The translations under genes and the position numbers were made by a program. From NCBI GenBank assembly GCA_032622095.1, contig CP136061.1, positions 234,170,944 through 234,234,943 of the forward strand: 64,000 bases of DNA. Reading direction: 5' to 3'. This document shows positions 1 to 10,670 of the stretch, piece after piece (within the stretch, counting starts at the first letter, position 1; each line of letters opens with the position of its first letter). Below the pieces are notes generated by a model. It was not told the origin of the DNA. It saw only the letters and a list, made by a program, of their open reading frames with translations, and ran no database searches. This DNA is from Siphonodentalium dalli. Taxonomy: Eukaryota; Mollusca; Scaphopoda; Gadilida; Siphonodentaliidae.

Positions 1-388
1 GAAATCCCGGCAGACGAGATCTCGGAAACGGGTGGAGCTATCGACTTAAAATTTGGTATGTGCATGTATCTTGCCCCGAATACGAATTTTATCGGGTCGC
101 CGAGTCCGTGCGACGCCAGCTTCGCGCATGCGCAGACCAGATCTCGGAAACGGGTGGAGCTATCGACTTGAAATTTGGTATGTGAATGTATCTTGCCCCG
201 GATACGAATTTTATCGGGTGGCCGAGCCCGTGCGACGCCAGCTTCGCGCATGCGCAGACCAGATCTCGGAAACGGGTGGAGCTATCGACTTGAAATTTGG
301 TTTTTGAATAGCCCGGACAACGTCGGGCTCATCATTAACTGATTGAAAAACAAAATTTTTTATTAATTAAAACCTGCTAACCTGCTAG
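1..388 (+). mobile_element. Helitron-like unit, left part outside window, odd 3' end
   Basis: The segment carries at least two copies of the 122-bp core repeat; the palindrome GCGCATGCGC sits at 124-133 and 246-255. The usual 3' hairpin (GCCCGGAC..GTCGGGC) lies near 308-326. Instead of ending in CTAG seven bases later, it runs through about 55 bp of AT-rich DNA before reaching CTAG at 385-388, where the next unit starts with TC. The 3' end therefore looks interrupted or rebuilt. The unit's beginning is outside the window. Confidence 0.6.
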
Positions 389-768
389 TCTCATATATAT
401 TTTGAAGACCTCTGTTTGTTTGTTTGTCTGTCTGTCTGTCATTAATACAAATCTACGATTCTCGACCGATCGGGACGAAACTTGGTACGTGAGTGTAGTT
501 TGACCAGGCGGTGAACGTTGTCGTATTAGCGAGCCCGTGCGGCGCCTGCTTCGCGCATGCGCAGACGAGATCTCGGAAACGGGTGGAGCTATCGACTTGA
601 AATTTGGTATGTGAATGTATCTTGCCCCGGATACGAATTTTATCGGGTCACCGAGCCCGTGCGACGTCAGCTTCGGGCATGCGCAGACGAGATCTCGGAA
701 ACGGGTGGAGCTATCGACTTGAAATTTGGTTTTTGAATAGCCCGGACAACGTCGGGCTCATCGGCTAG
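389..768 (+). mobile_element. Helitron-like non-autonomous element, type A (380 bp)
   Basis: It starts with TCTCATATATATTTTGAAG directly after the CTAG of the previous unit. A TTTG/TCTG tetranucleotide run follows, then two core repeats of 122 bp, a 7-bp hairpin with one bulge, and CTAG at 765-768. TC start, subterminal hairpin and CTAG end are the known terminal signature of Helitrons. A tetranucleotide run plus tandem core is also known in bivalve pearl-type elements. There is no coding capacity. One of the two palindromes is mutated (GGGCATGCGC, 675-684). Confidence 0.7.
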
Positions 769-1435
769 TCTCATATATATTTTGAAGACCTCTGTTTGTT
801 TGTTTGTCTGTCTGTCTGTCTGTCATTAATACAAATCTACGATTCTCGACCGATCGGGACGAAACTTGGTACGTGAGTGTAGTTTGACCAGGCGGTGAAC
901 GTTGTCGTATTGGCGAGCCCGTGCGGCGCCCGCTTCGCGCATGCGCAGACGAGATCTCGGAAACGGGTGGAGCTATCGATATGAAATTTGGTATGTGAAT
1001 GTATCTTGCCCCGGATACGAATTTTATCGGGTCACCGAGCCCGTGCGACGTCAGCTTCGCGCATGCGCAGACGAGATCTCGGAAACGGGTGGAGCTATCG
1101 ACTTGAAATTTGGTATGTGAATGTATCTTGCCCCGGATAAGAATTTTATCGGGTCACCGAGCCCGCGCGACGTCAGCTTCGCGCATGCGCAGACGAGATC
1201 TCGGAAACGGGTGGAGCTATCGACTTGAAATTTGGTATGTGAATGTATCTTGCCCCGGATAAGAATTTTATCGGGTCGCCGAGCCCGTGTGACGCCAGCT
1301 TCGCGCATGCGCAGACCAGATCTCGGAAACGGGTGGAGCTATCGACTTGAAATTTGCTATGTCAATGTATCTTGCCCCGGATACAAATTTCGTCGGTTTT
1401 TGAATAGCCTGGACAACGTCGGGCTCATCGGCTAG
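769..1435 (+). mobile_element. Helitron-like element, type A, expanded core (667 bp)
   Basis: It has the same TC start, TCTG run, hairpin and CTAG end (1432-1435) as the preceding unit. The core is expanded to four 122-bp repeats, with the palindrome at 937, 1059, 1181 and 1303, spaced exactly 122 bp. Core copy number thus differs between otherwise matching units, so the core expands and contracts independently of the ends. Confidence 0.72.
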
Positions 1436-1819
1436 TCTCATATATATTTTGAAGACTTCTGTTTGTCTGTCTGTCTGTATGTTTGTTTGTCATTTATACA
1501 AATCTACGATTCTCGACCGATCGGGACGAAACTTGGTACGTGTGTGTAGTTTGACCAGGCGGTGGACGTTGTCGTATTGGCGAGCCCGTGCGGCGCCCGC
1601 TTCGCGCATGCGCAGACGAGATCTCGGAAACGGGTGGAGCTATCGACTTGAAATTTGCTATGTGAATGTATCTTGCCCCGGATACGAATTGTATCGGGTC
1701 GCCGAGCCCGTGCGACGCCAGCTTCGCGCATGGGCAGACGATATATCGGAAACGGGTGGAGCTATCAACTTGAAATTTGGTTTTTGAATAGCCCGGACAA
1801 CGTCGGGCTCACCGGCTAG
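1436..1819 (+). mobile_element. Helitron-like element, type A (384 bp)
   Basis: TC start at 1436, tetranucleotide run, two core repeats (intact palindrome at 1604-1613, mutated GCGCATGGGC at 1726-1735), hairpin and CTAG at 1816-1819. It is followed with no gap by the type B unit. Confidence 0.7.
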
Positions 1820-2618
1820 TCTATTATATATTTTGGAAGATATGTATGTGTGTGTGTGTGGTGTGTCTGTCTGTGTGTTCGCGATGAACTCGAAAACGGC
1901 CGACCCGATTTCGATGAAACTTCGTATGTGAGGGTACTATCGGTCGGGAAGTGGCATAGGCATATTCATTTTCAGAACCGAGGTCAACTTTTCACGTGCC
2001 GAGGTCAAATCTGTTTTTACGCTGTGTTACGGGACTTTCATTTGAGTTCGGTGCTTACAAATCGATTCAAAACAGCGCGAATAATAAAATGCCAGTCATA
2101 ATAATGACACTGTGAGAATATTTCGTGTTTCCTCTTTCCAACGATATATAATGCGTATGTATCCGTTTTAGTTATCTGCCTCAATTATCAAGAAGAAGTG
2201 GCACTATCTTCCATCAGGATAAAAACAATGCGTAACTTCTATGACGTCGTTAGAGGTCATAACGTTAGATCACGTTAACGCTTAACCGGCCGATGCATTT
2301 GACTGTTTCAGACGTCTTGGCGATATCTCGGGCACCGATGGTAATTTATCTTTACGTTGAAACTTGATAATTAAATAGCGTGTGTATATGAGGCGCGTTT
2401 ATATACTTGAGTGGAAATCAAATCGGGTTAAACCGGCGGATTTTTACGGACGAAATTTGATGCATAGGGTATCTCGGTATCCGCTGGGCCGATTTCCCGG
2501 TATCCGCTGGGCCGATTTCCACCATTTTTGGGGTGTTGGTGTTTGACCCCACCTGACATTGACCTTCAAAATGGTCAATTCAAGGTCAAAGCCCGGACGA
2601 AGTCGGGTCACCTTCTAG
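1820..2618 (+). mobile_element. Helitron-like non-autonomous element, type B (799 bp)
   Basis: It begins TCTATTATATATTTTGG right after the type A CTAG and ends with hairpin GCCCGGAC..GTCGGGT and CTAG at 2615-2618, followed by T as expected for an A/T insertion site. It carries a TG-rich run near 1842-1880. Its 3' half has AGGTCA/TGACCT-type half-sites (near 2560-2590). The interior differs from type A, but the hairpin and end are nearly the same, so the two types probably use the same transposition machinery. Confidence 0.65.
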
Positions 2619-4835
2619 TAATTATATAAAGCTAGTTTCGCGTATCGGGGAAAATGTTTTAATGTTTCATGCTTTTATTCCGATAACCAGTTATACATGG
2701 CGATACGGAACATGAATTAATAAACATATTTTGTGTGCGGAAAAATAGCACGGCGATTGGAAATAGTATACGAACATTTAATGATGTATTCAGGGTTCCA
2801 GACTTCCAGTTACAAAATGGAGAATATAATTGAAAGCGTTTCCGCTGAAAAACATGTTGAAAATCTGCATGTAATATGAAATTTATTGATTAAATGTCAT
2901 ATTACCCCTATATAAATATTTCCCATGGGTTTACTATAGTAAATCTATGGTTACTATGGTTTTACCATAGTTACCTGTATCATGGTAATTTTGTGGTATT
3001 TGTGCACCATCTTTTGGTTTACAATAGTTTTTGTGGTAAAATTATAGTGAAGTGATCAATCTCACAGCTACACTATATAGCAAAACTATAGTTTAACTGC
3101 AGGCACCATGATTTTAATTGACCATGAATAGTTTTACCATTGCTTATGTGGTATTTGCACATCAAGTTTGGATTTACCATATTTTTTATGGAGATTTGTC
3201 ACCCGCTCGAGACCGGAATGCTCCAAGGGAGACATTTCGTTTTCGAGCGAGCGGCTGACAAATCTCAATGTCTCAGGAGAAGAAGAGCAACAACGGTTTT
3301 GTTATCCGATTTCTAAAGACAAATGCCTGGTCACTCACACGCATGATGCTACACTGAGTCATCACGAGAGTGCCCTCTCGCGATTATAGTTGCAGTAACT
3401 TCGTATCGTCCTATATGATATCTATCCACATAAGTTAGTCAAAACGTTACACAATGGCGTTGATAATGGCCGTTTATTTTGCTATCCGTTTGGTGATAGT
3501 CAAAATTGATCCATGCAATGTAAACCAATAAGCAATAGAAGTAGCCCAATATTCTTCTGAAAAACGGCAAAATCGTGGACGGCATGACGATCGTCTTGTT
3601 CGCGAAATTTACACGCAATATTAATTCATTACGATCTTCCCGTAAGAAATTGGGAAGTTGTAGATTTCATAAATGTACATTCATATCTGTCAATACTCCC
3701 AAACACATCCCCACACAAAATACATCTATATAGTTTGCAAGAATACAAACACGCCAAATAAGTCTGGTATAAGGGATAAGCGAACAGTAAAATTCACGCA
3801 CGACAAACGTACCGACGTTGAACACCAGCAAGAATTTATAACCAACATACATCAAGTCATCGACTCGTTCAATGTCGCACCATAATTTCGACAAGAATAT
3901 ATTGAATTAGCCAGACGTTTCGATGTAGTAAAAGTATATCAACGTAAATATTCGAATATTAGTCTTAACTCAACATATGCAAATTAGCCAACACCACAAC
4001 TTGTGTTTTGTTCGAACCCGTTGGTGTATATAAGATTAACGATTCTGGTGCGTATGTGAACTAGCTGAGTTATACTGCACTATGTGTGATAGTAGATATT
4101 CTTGTCGGATAACATCAGGCGGGCGACAAAAACAATGCCCCCCCCCCCCCCATGGGAGACAATGTGATTTGTCGCCCGGCATGTGATACGACTTGGACGA
4201 ATCAGAAGCCGGGAAAATAGGGAGGAGGATACGTAACAACAAGTTTTATTGCATGTATGTAAATACTGAAACCCCCCGTTTTCCCGTAAGTGGGATCTAT
4301 ATGGTGACAAAAGCGACTGACAAACTTGTCCAAATACACAAATGAGGTTATATCCCTATTTCGTACATTGTATTGTTCACAAATAGGCACTTACGGGATA
4401 AGAACCAGCTTCGCCATATATTTGGCTTTTAATTCCACACCCTTGGAAAATCAAGCATTCTCTAGCGGATGGAGACCAGAGAATAATTGCCAAACGAATC
4501 TTTTTAAATTCAGGTGACTCCGTATCCGGTTTCAGGAATGGTGTCCAACATGTATGAGTTCATCACATCAATTAGGAAAGTCCAAATGACAAGAATACAT
4601 GTAGATATGCATGATTAACATAACCAATATTTCCAGCCTTACTGAACTCTCCGAGAATGGTTTATTGTATCAGACTCAGTGAAGATAAATACTTGTAGCT
4701 GGGAACAACACTAATACAAAAATGCATGGGTGATTTGTCGGTGAATGTTTTATCGGCTCACGATCCTGTATGTAAGAGAGTGCATAGTTATGGTAATGAG
4801 TTTTCGGTGAATGTTCAATTAATCGGTTGTCTCAT
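2619..4835. other. Gene-free stretch
   Basis: I see no credible coding region. About 2925-3190 is a degenerate short repeat built on TTACCATAG and its complement. A 14-base C run lies at 4138-4151. The part at about 3480-3760 is a dispersed repeat listed separately. Confidence 0.5.
3480..3760 (+). repeat. Dispersed repeat shared with 33455-33740
   Basis: Shared blocks in the same order include CCATGCAATGTAAACCAATA, GTTCGCGAAATTTACACGC and TTTCATAAATGT, with substitutions and small gaps between them. Its second copy lies next to the first coding exon of the IGFBP-like gene at 34 kb. No terminal signature was recognised. Confidence 0.6.
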
Positions 4836-4938
4836 GTCACCATGGAAACGTTGAAACCACGAAGCACTGAATCTGCATGGTCTCTCAATCCGTTGATATT
4901 CAATTGACCACGTAGGTTTTCAAATAAGACCGTGTCTT
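4836..4938 (+). repeat. Imperfect duplicate of the sequence upstream of the PAN-like exon
   Basis: The segment aligns with 5580-5674 over about 100 bp. Shared blocks include TCACCA, GAAACGTTGAAAC, AAGCAC, TCTG and AGAACGTCTCTT (here AGACCGTGTCTT). No coding exon like that at 5710 follows this copy. It may be a remnant of a duplicated gene start or a dispersed repeat that supplies 5' sequence to the PAN gene. Confidence 0.5.
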
Positions 4939-5579
4939 TTTTCAGTTGTGCTTAATGTAGATTTGTGGAAATAGATTCAGCGAAGTGCCGATATGGTGTT
5001 TGGATTTGAGAGTGTCGTACTTTTTTTTTTTTTTTTTGCCAAAGTTTGAAAAGTTGGAACCTTTATGCTTGATCCAACATGAGTTGAAAATATCACAGCA
5101 GAAGTAGATTGAAATTGTTATGCTAAGTCTGATTTCCAACCAGTATTAACTGTGCAATTAATTTTGTTGTTTTGGTATTTAGACAAAAGTCGCCCATTTT
5201 CTTTTTCTTTATGTCAAATTTTGGGACTGAAATGGCTATTAGTGGGAAAAAGTCTAATTTTATGCAAATATCAGATTTGGAATTTCTATCCGTTGGAGAG
5301 CTTGGAATACCAGTTAGAAAAAGAATCTAACTGAAGGGTAAAATTCTTTTTGACCAACATTTAACATTTAACACAGTTGAAAACATTTAACATTATTTCA
5401 AGGCGCCCAAGTAACAGCAGATTATTGCTCTTATAATCATTTTTATAAAGGATCAATATATATTGTCATTGACCAACTTCGCCGATTGTGCGAAGATCTT
5501 GTGCATGGCCAATCGAAAGCTAAAGGACAAACAATAGTCATGTTTCATATTGTATCGCTCGATTACTCCGTCGCCTGAT

Positions 5580-5709
5580 ATCACCACAGAAACGTTGAAA
5601 CAAAGCACAGAGTCTGTCCATCATTCCTTTGACGTTCCATTAGCGATGTGGGTATTCAGTTTAGAACGTCTCTTGTTATAGTGCGTGTGATCAGGTTTCG
5701 ACTGCTGAA
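5580..5709 (+). promoter_or_regulatory. Likely 5' UTR/promoter region of the PAN-like gene
   Basis: This stretch directly precedes the ATG at 5710 and has an imperfect copy at 4836-4938. No clear TATA box is placed. The start context is CTGAAATGG. The role is inferred only from position and duplication. Confidence 0.3.
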
Positions 5710-5974
5710 ATGGACTGCTATATATTCTTGCTCTTTTTGTTGTGCATATATCTCACGTTTCTGTGTGAGAGATCTCTTGTTGACTGTTATGCGAAATTCC
5801 AGCGAGTAAATGGTGTCAGGAATATTAACAATATTATTGCTTCGGGCAAGTCAGACTCAGAAATCGAGTGTGCAGCCATGTGTTCCAGTAACGCTGACTG
5901 CAAATCATTCACACTGGAAAATAAAATCTGCTGCCAACTAAACGATAAAGGTGGACAGTATGCTGTTGATTTTA
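5710..5974 (+). CDS. Secreted PAN/apple-like protein, first coding exon
   Basis: The exon opens with a strong signal peptide: MDCYIFLLFLLCIYLTFLC, a short polar start plus a long Leu/Phe core. A cysteine-spaced stretch follows: VDCYAKFQRVNG, NNIIASG, then EIECAAMCSSNADCKSF and a late ICCQL. This order resembles PAN/apple domains, which are extracellular adhesion modules. Residues 21-90 would cover most of one domain. A GTAAGT donor follows at 5975, giving a phase-1 exon end. Without splicing, the frame stays open to a TGA at 6034-6036, a 108-residue protein. I favour splicing because PAN modules are usually joined to further domains. The next exon is not identified; the lectin exon at 60098 has the matching phase but is 54 kb away. 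Confidence 0.6.
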
Positions 5975-6036
5975 GTAAGTTCCTAGAACATCTCCGATCA
6001 TCGCACATCGCTACAGTCAGGGATATCCAGATCTGA

Positions 6037-8196
6037 GTTTCTTAACGCATCACTTAAAGATGTTTTCCTGCATGGTCCCAGGCCTCCGCCAACAACTAGC
6101 AACGTTAAATTTAACACAGTTTAAATTTGCTTTCTTCCAAACAAAATCTTGAAAGCGCAATATGCCATAGATAATAGATGAAACAGGCTCCCTTTAGGAC
6201 CCTTTATGTAGTGGCGTAGGTGCCTGTGGCTTCGCTTCGCGCTCATTGCTCAATTTAACACCAAAGAAAATATTGTTTTGAAAAAGCTATGCCGTTATAA
6301 CTTCCGCTGGGATACCCGAGTCACCACAACAAATTATGTTGAAATCGGGAACACACAGATGAACAGACATATCATACTGTCTGCATGTGACACTTATCTC
6401 ACCAGACGTGTTCGTCAAAACATTAGATTTTCCCTTATTGCGCTTAAGCTCAATTATTTATTAAATGTCAATTTGGCATCCCATAGCTCACAGACATTTA
6501 CAAGTACCACGGTCGCAAATTTAGATGTCACTGCAACAAGGAAAATTGTTCTTCGATTTTGAATCTCGGATCACATTGTTCAGACTTCTCCGTTGATAGT
6601 TGTTATACCTCTGGTGTCAGCTACCAAGTCCCTCGTCTGTTTCTACATGAACATAAATAATTCAGGAAAGTTCAATTATTTCTATGTTGTGTCACTTAGT
6701 GCGTGGATGTAAACTACCCTTGATAACTAGATTGATATTTTGTCTGTGTTGTGGCGTTGGCCTTTTTCAAATGTGTTTTGTTACGTACAGTATCGCTAAG
6801 TTCATCCACACTCTTGTTAGTGAGATGAAGCACTTGGCATACACGCACGTATGTAAATAGTTTATTGTTCAATGTTACATTATGAGCTTCCTGGTCGCAT
6901 TCCATCGATAGAAGGAAGACATGCATTCAGCGAGATATTAGCGCCATTTCACTTTCCTCGGGAAAGATATATGTCAGTATCCCTTTTACTCTGAAAAATA
7001 TTGTTCACTACATGTATATGCTAGCAAAATGGGAATAAAAAATATTGAATAGTTTATGATATATCCAAAAATGGCAATGTTGTCCTGTTTGTCGTGATTC
7101 GACCCTTCCCTGTCACCAACGGTACTATCCAGCAAGCTGAAGTCACGACAACGCAATAACTTCATCCGAACATTGCAAATATTGATGCACCGTATCAATG
7201 GGACGTGCTTCTTTGACGATGGAAAATAAAACGCGCGTAATGTAAAGTTTGTAAAATGGCAGCAAATATTGTGTTCTTTTAATAGTCATTCTGGTCATAT
7301 ATGCAGTGAAGATGAGGATATGTGAAATTCAAGATATTTCACCGTATATAGATCCAGCGAAATTCTTTGTTGACAATCTCTTGCAATTTTTGCCTGGATT
7401 TATGCAAAACGTATACGTCTGCCCCTTAATAAATCAAATGTAATATAAGGGTATCAACACTGATCTGCTGATATAGTATTCGCATAATTAGGCACTCGGA
7501 TTTCGCTCATGCATATAATATATATGAGGATTGAGGACATTAATGAATGATTGATTGGTTGTGGTTTACTGTCGCTTTCAGCAACCAAGGCCACATCACG
7601 ACATTGCCTGTTTTAGTGGTGGAGGAAATCCGCACACTTACACACTAAATCTCGAGTAGCTAAATTTGGGTGGTTAGAATATTCCAACGACTTTTATAGC
7701 ATTATAAGCTACTTAAATATGCTATTTTTGCTACTTGACAAGTAGTTACAAGACGGATCGGGGATAGTTAAGCGATGTCTATTCGTGATTGGTTCTATAA
7801 CTGCACGTGACAACCTATTCAAAATAATGGCGGCTTCCCAGTCGAGTCGAGAAAAGGCACAATTACTGTTTCTGTCAATCCAGCTAGACTAAAATTTGAA
7901 AGGCGTAAAATGTATAACTTCTGTGTGACAAGTCATGGTTATTTATAATCTTAGGTACATGCAGGACATCCGGTAACGAATTTACAAATTATTGATACGA
8001 CATTTAGACGTCACCAAATTGATCCAAATTCCCAATTCAGATTCAGAATAGTTTATTTTTGAAATTTGAATCTGTGACAAGGAGAGGTAATATATTTGCG
8101 CTCATGTCGCTTTTGTTTCTATATTGACGTATATCTATATGTTCTGTGTTCACATTGTAGCCTACTGGTAACTGTAATCATATAAACATAATTTCA
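6037..8196. other. Gene-free stretch
   Basis: Only short chance reading frames are seen here. About 7550-7650 has a block (CAGCAACCAAGGCCACAT, then GGTGGAGGAAATCC) reminiscent of mollusc SINE bodies, without a clear promoter box. Nothing else is recognised. Confidence 0.4.
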
Positions 8197-9396
8197 CTAG
8201 TTCAACAGGTCTGGCAAATATGAGAATACAGCTACAATAGCTGTATTCAGCTAACCTTGCTGTATTCAGCTATATATTATACTCTCAAACGGGCTGTTTT
8301 TCGATAATAAACTAGAAGCGCTAATTTGCGCATCAAAATTAGGATACCCTATTCTCCGGCCACCCTCAACCAAATCAAAATCGTTGCGTGTGTTCTGACA
8401 AAGTATTGCCTTTTGTCGGCACGGCGATGGTGATTATGTGTGAAAACTTACTACGGCGGTCGATGTCGGTCATAACGGTTAATAACTCTCTTATGCAATG
8501 CGGAATACCTTGAAAAATACATTAAATACAATATTTATCACCGAAGATGGAACATCTTAATCATTCCCGGAAGTATCAATATGATGCTGCTAAAACGCAG
8601 TTTGGTTGGTGCGTTAAAACAGGTAAAAAGGGGAACATCTCTAGCCAGAGTTTAACCGAGCGAGTTCCACTCACTGCTTGAGCTGATTCTCTCCAAAAAT
8701 ACGGAAACGCATACTTGTATGTCGAATCGTGAAAATACAAATACCAATGTTATGTTTAGTAAGTTTTCGTACATTATATATTTTCCCGCCAAAACAGATT
8801 GAATAGTTCTGACTCGCTAACGACCAGGACTTCATGTTTGAAATACTTCAGAAATTATATAAGTCGCATTTTCATTTCAGTTGTCCCTATGTTGTGCCAT
8901 ACATTTGCAATATGCCGCACAATATCTGTATATACAGTTATGAATAGTTACCAGTATCGCTCACAAACCGCTAGTGGTATGTAATTCTAAATGCTTGATA
9001 TAGGTACACCATTCTAACGCCCCCTACCGGTTTAGCATCGGGAAGAAGTAAACGAGTGTTTGGGATGAATTTGATCTTTATTTTATAAGTTAGTTAATGA
9101 ATGCATTTGCAGAAAATAGTCCCCAGAATATTTACTGACATCGACCACCGTAGTAAGTTTTCACACAAAATCAGAATTGCCGTGTCGACAAAAGGCAACA
9201 CTTTGTCAGAACACAAGCGACGATTTTGATTTGGTTGAGGGTGACCGGAGAATATGGTAGCCTAATTTTGATGCGCAAATTAGCGCTTCTAGTTTATTAC
9301 CGGTTTGAGAGTATAATATATAGCTGAATACAGCTAGGTTAGCTGAATACAGCTATTGTAGCTGTATTCTCACATTTGCCAGACCTGTTCAAGTAG
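8197..9396. mobile_element. Foldback element with about 270-bp terminal inverted repeats
   Basis: The left arm (about 8201-8475, starting TTCAACAGGTCTGGCAAAT) is matched in reverse complement by the right arm (about 9138-9394, ending TTTGCCAGACCTGTTC). Both arms contain the repeated unit AATACAGCTA and a block TTTGATGCGCAAATTAGCGC (or its complement). The 660-bp interior holds no coding region. Target duplication is not certain. Confidence 0.75.
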
Positions 9397-9539
9397 TTGT
9401 ATACAAAATCCGCGACAATAGGTGAAATCAGCTATAGGGCCTACTGATTCCAGTCTGTATAATATTTATGTCCCAATGTTTCCCAAAATCATGCCAAATG
9501 GCCTCACCAGGCCGATAGCATCCCTATGTTGATCCAATG

Positions 9540-10162
9540 TAAAGACTAAAGTAAACGGTTGTCTCAAATTTTGTTTCAACGTTGAATTTGAAATAACGTT
9601 GGCGATTGGTCCAGTTTGCTCGTTGAAGTGAACATAGAAATATTAGAATATACATTTGAGACAACATTGAAAAACTAACTTTGAACATTGGAATAATATT
9701 GGGAAGCTAACGTTGAATTTTTTGACATTCGCTCAACGTTAAAATAATATTGGAATAAAAAAAAGTATTTTTTTTTTTATGTTCGCTCGATATGATCAAC
9801 AACATTGAATTGAAAATGGGATAATTTTGGAAAACTAATGTTGAATATTGGGACGATCACTCGATTTTGAAATAGCATTGGAATCCTAATGTTGATTTTG
9901 TTTTATGTTCGCTCAGCGTTGAAATAACGCTGGAAGCCTAATGTTTAATTTCTGGACATTAATTTAGCGTTGAATCGACATTGGGATTACGTTTGAAAGC
10001 TAATGTTCACTTTTGTCAAGTTTTGTGATGTTCGATCAACATTGAAATAATGTTAGAAATCTAACAGTTTAAATTTGGACAATCGTTCAACAATGAATCA
10101 ATGTTGAAATAAAGTTGGAAACCTAATGTTGAATATCGAGATGTTATCTAATGTTGAATTAA
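9540..10162 (+). repeat. Degenerate AACGTTGAA tandem array
   Basis: Units of about 50-72 bp repeat the pattern TTCGCTCAACGTTGAAATAA, then GGAAACCTAATGTTGAAT. The unit starts are near 9730, 9784, 9857, 9909, 9961, 10032 and 10083. Divergence between units is high, so the array is old. It is interrupted by the TTAA-flanked element at 10163 and resumes after it to about 10665. Confidence 0.7.
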
Positions 10163-10600
10163 AGGTACTCAATCCGATTCGACGGTCCCCATATCATCAG
10201 ATTCCAACAACAACACCATTTTTTTAAATGCCATTTCAGTTATCAGAAAAGATTAATTGCCCAAAACAATGCTTTAGAACCACAGTCAACTATAAAATTG
10301 CACAAAACCTGTTATTTATCAAAGTTTTTTTCAACTAAATTTTATTGGTTGTCAAATATCTGACACAAAAAGCCACTCGATTTGAGAGTTATCGATCTTC
10401 ATCCGCTATCTTGTCAGATAAGTTCTTCTCGCCGACAGTTTACTGGGCCACTTATAATTAAAATACTAGATTTAAAATATCGATATCTGATTACTCCTAC
10501 TGTACCTTGATGGGTGGGTTCCTCGACTCAAGTTTAATATTTTGTACCCCCGAAGCCAATGATATTGTAATTCGTGAGTGTTAATTAGGATTGAGTACCT
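10163..10600. mobile_element. TTAA-flanked MITE (piggyBac-type), 438 bp
   Basis: The element starts AGGTACTCAATCCGATTCG after TTAA (10159-10162) and ends AGGATTGAGTACCT before TTAA (10601-10604). The ends are inverted repeats of about 14 bp and the flanking TTAA is duplicated, as known for piggyBac-type transposition. A relative lies at 50344-50796 and a 5'-truncated one at 14850-15104. It is inserted into the AACGTTGAA array. Confidence 0.75.
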
Positions 10601-10670
10601 TTAATGTGGGAAACCTAACACTGAATGTTGATACATGCTGTACGTTGAATCTAAGTTGAAATATCAATTA
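10601..10670 (+). repeat. Continuation of AACGTTGAA array
   Basis: TGTGGGAAACCTAACACTGAA and TACGTTGAATCTAAGTTGAAA continue the array pattern beyond the TTAA insertion. This indicates that one array was split by the MITE. Confidence 0.6.

Noticed and set aside
124-1312. CRISPR-like regular spacing of a palindromic repeat
   Set aside because: The whole 122-bp unit is repeated, with no unique spacers, in a eukaryotic context; this is a tandem core of a mobile element.
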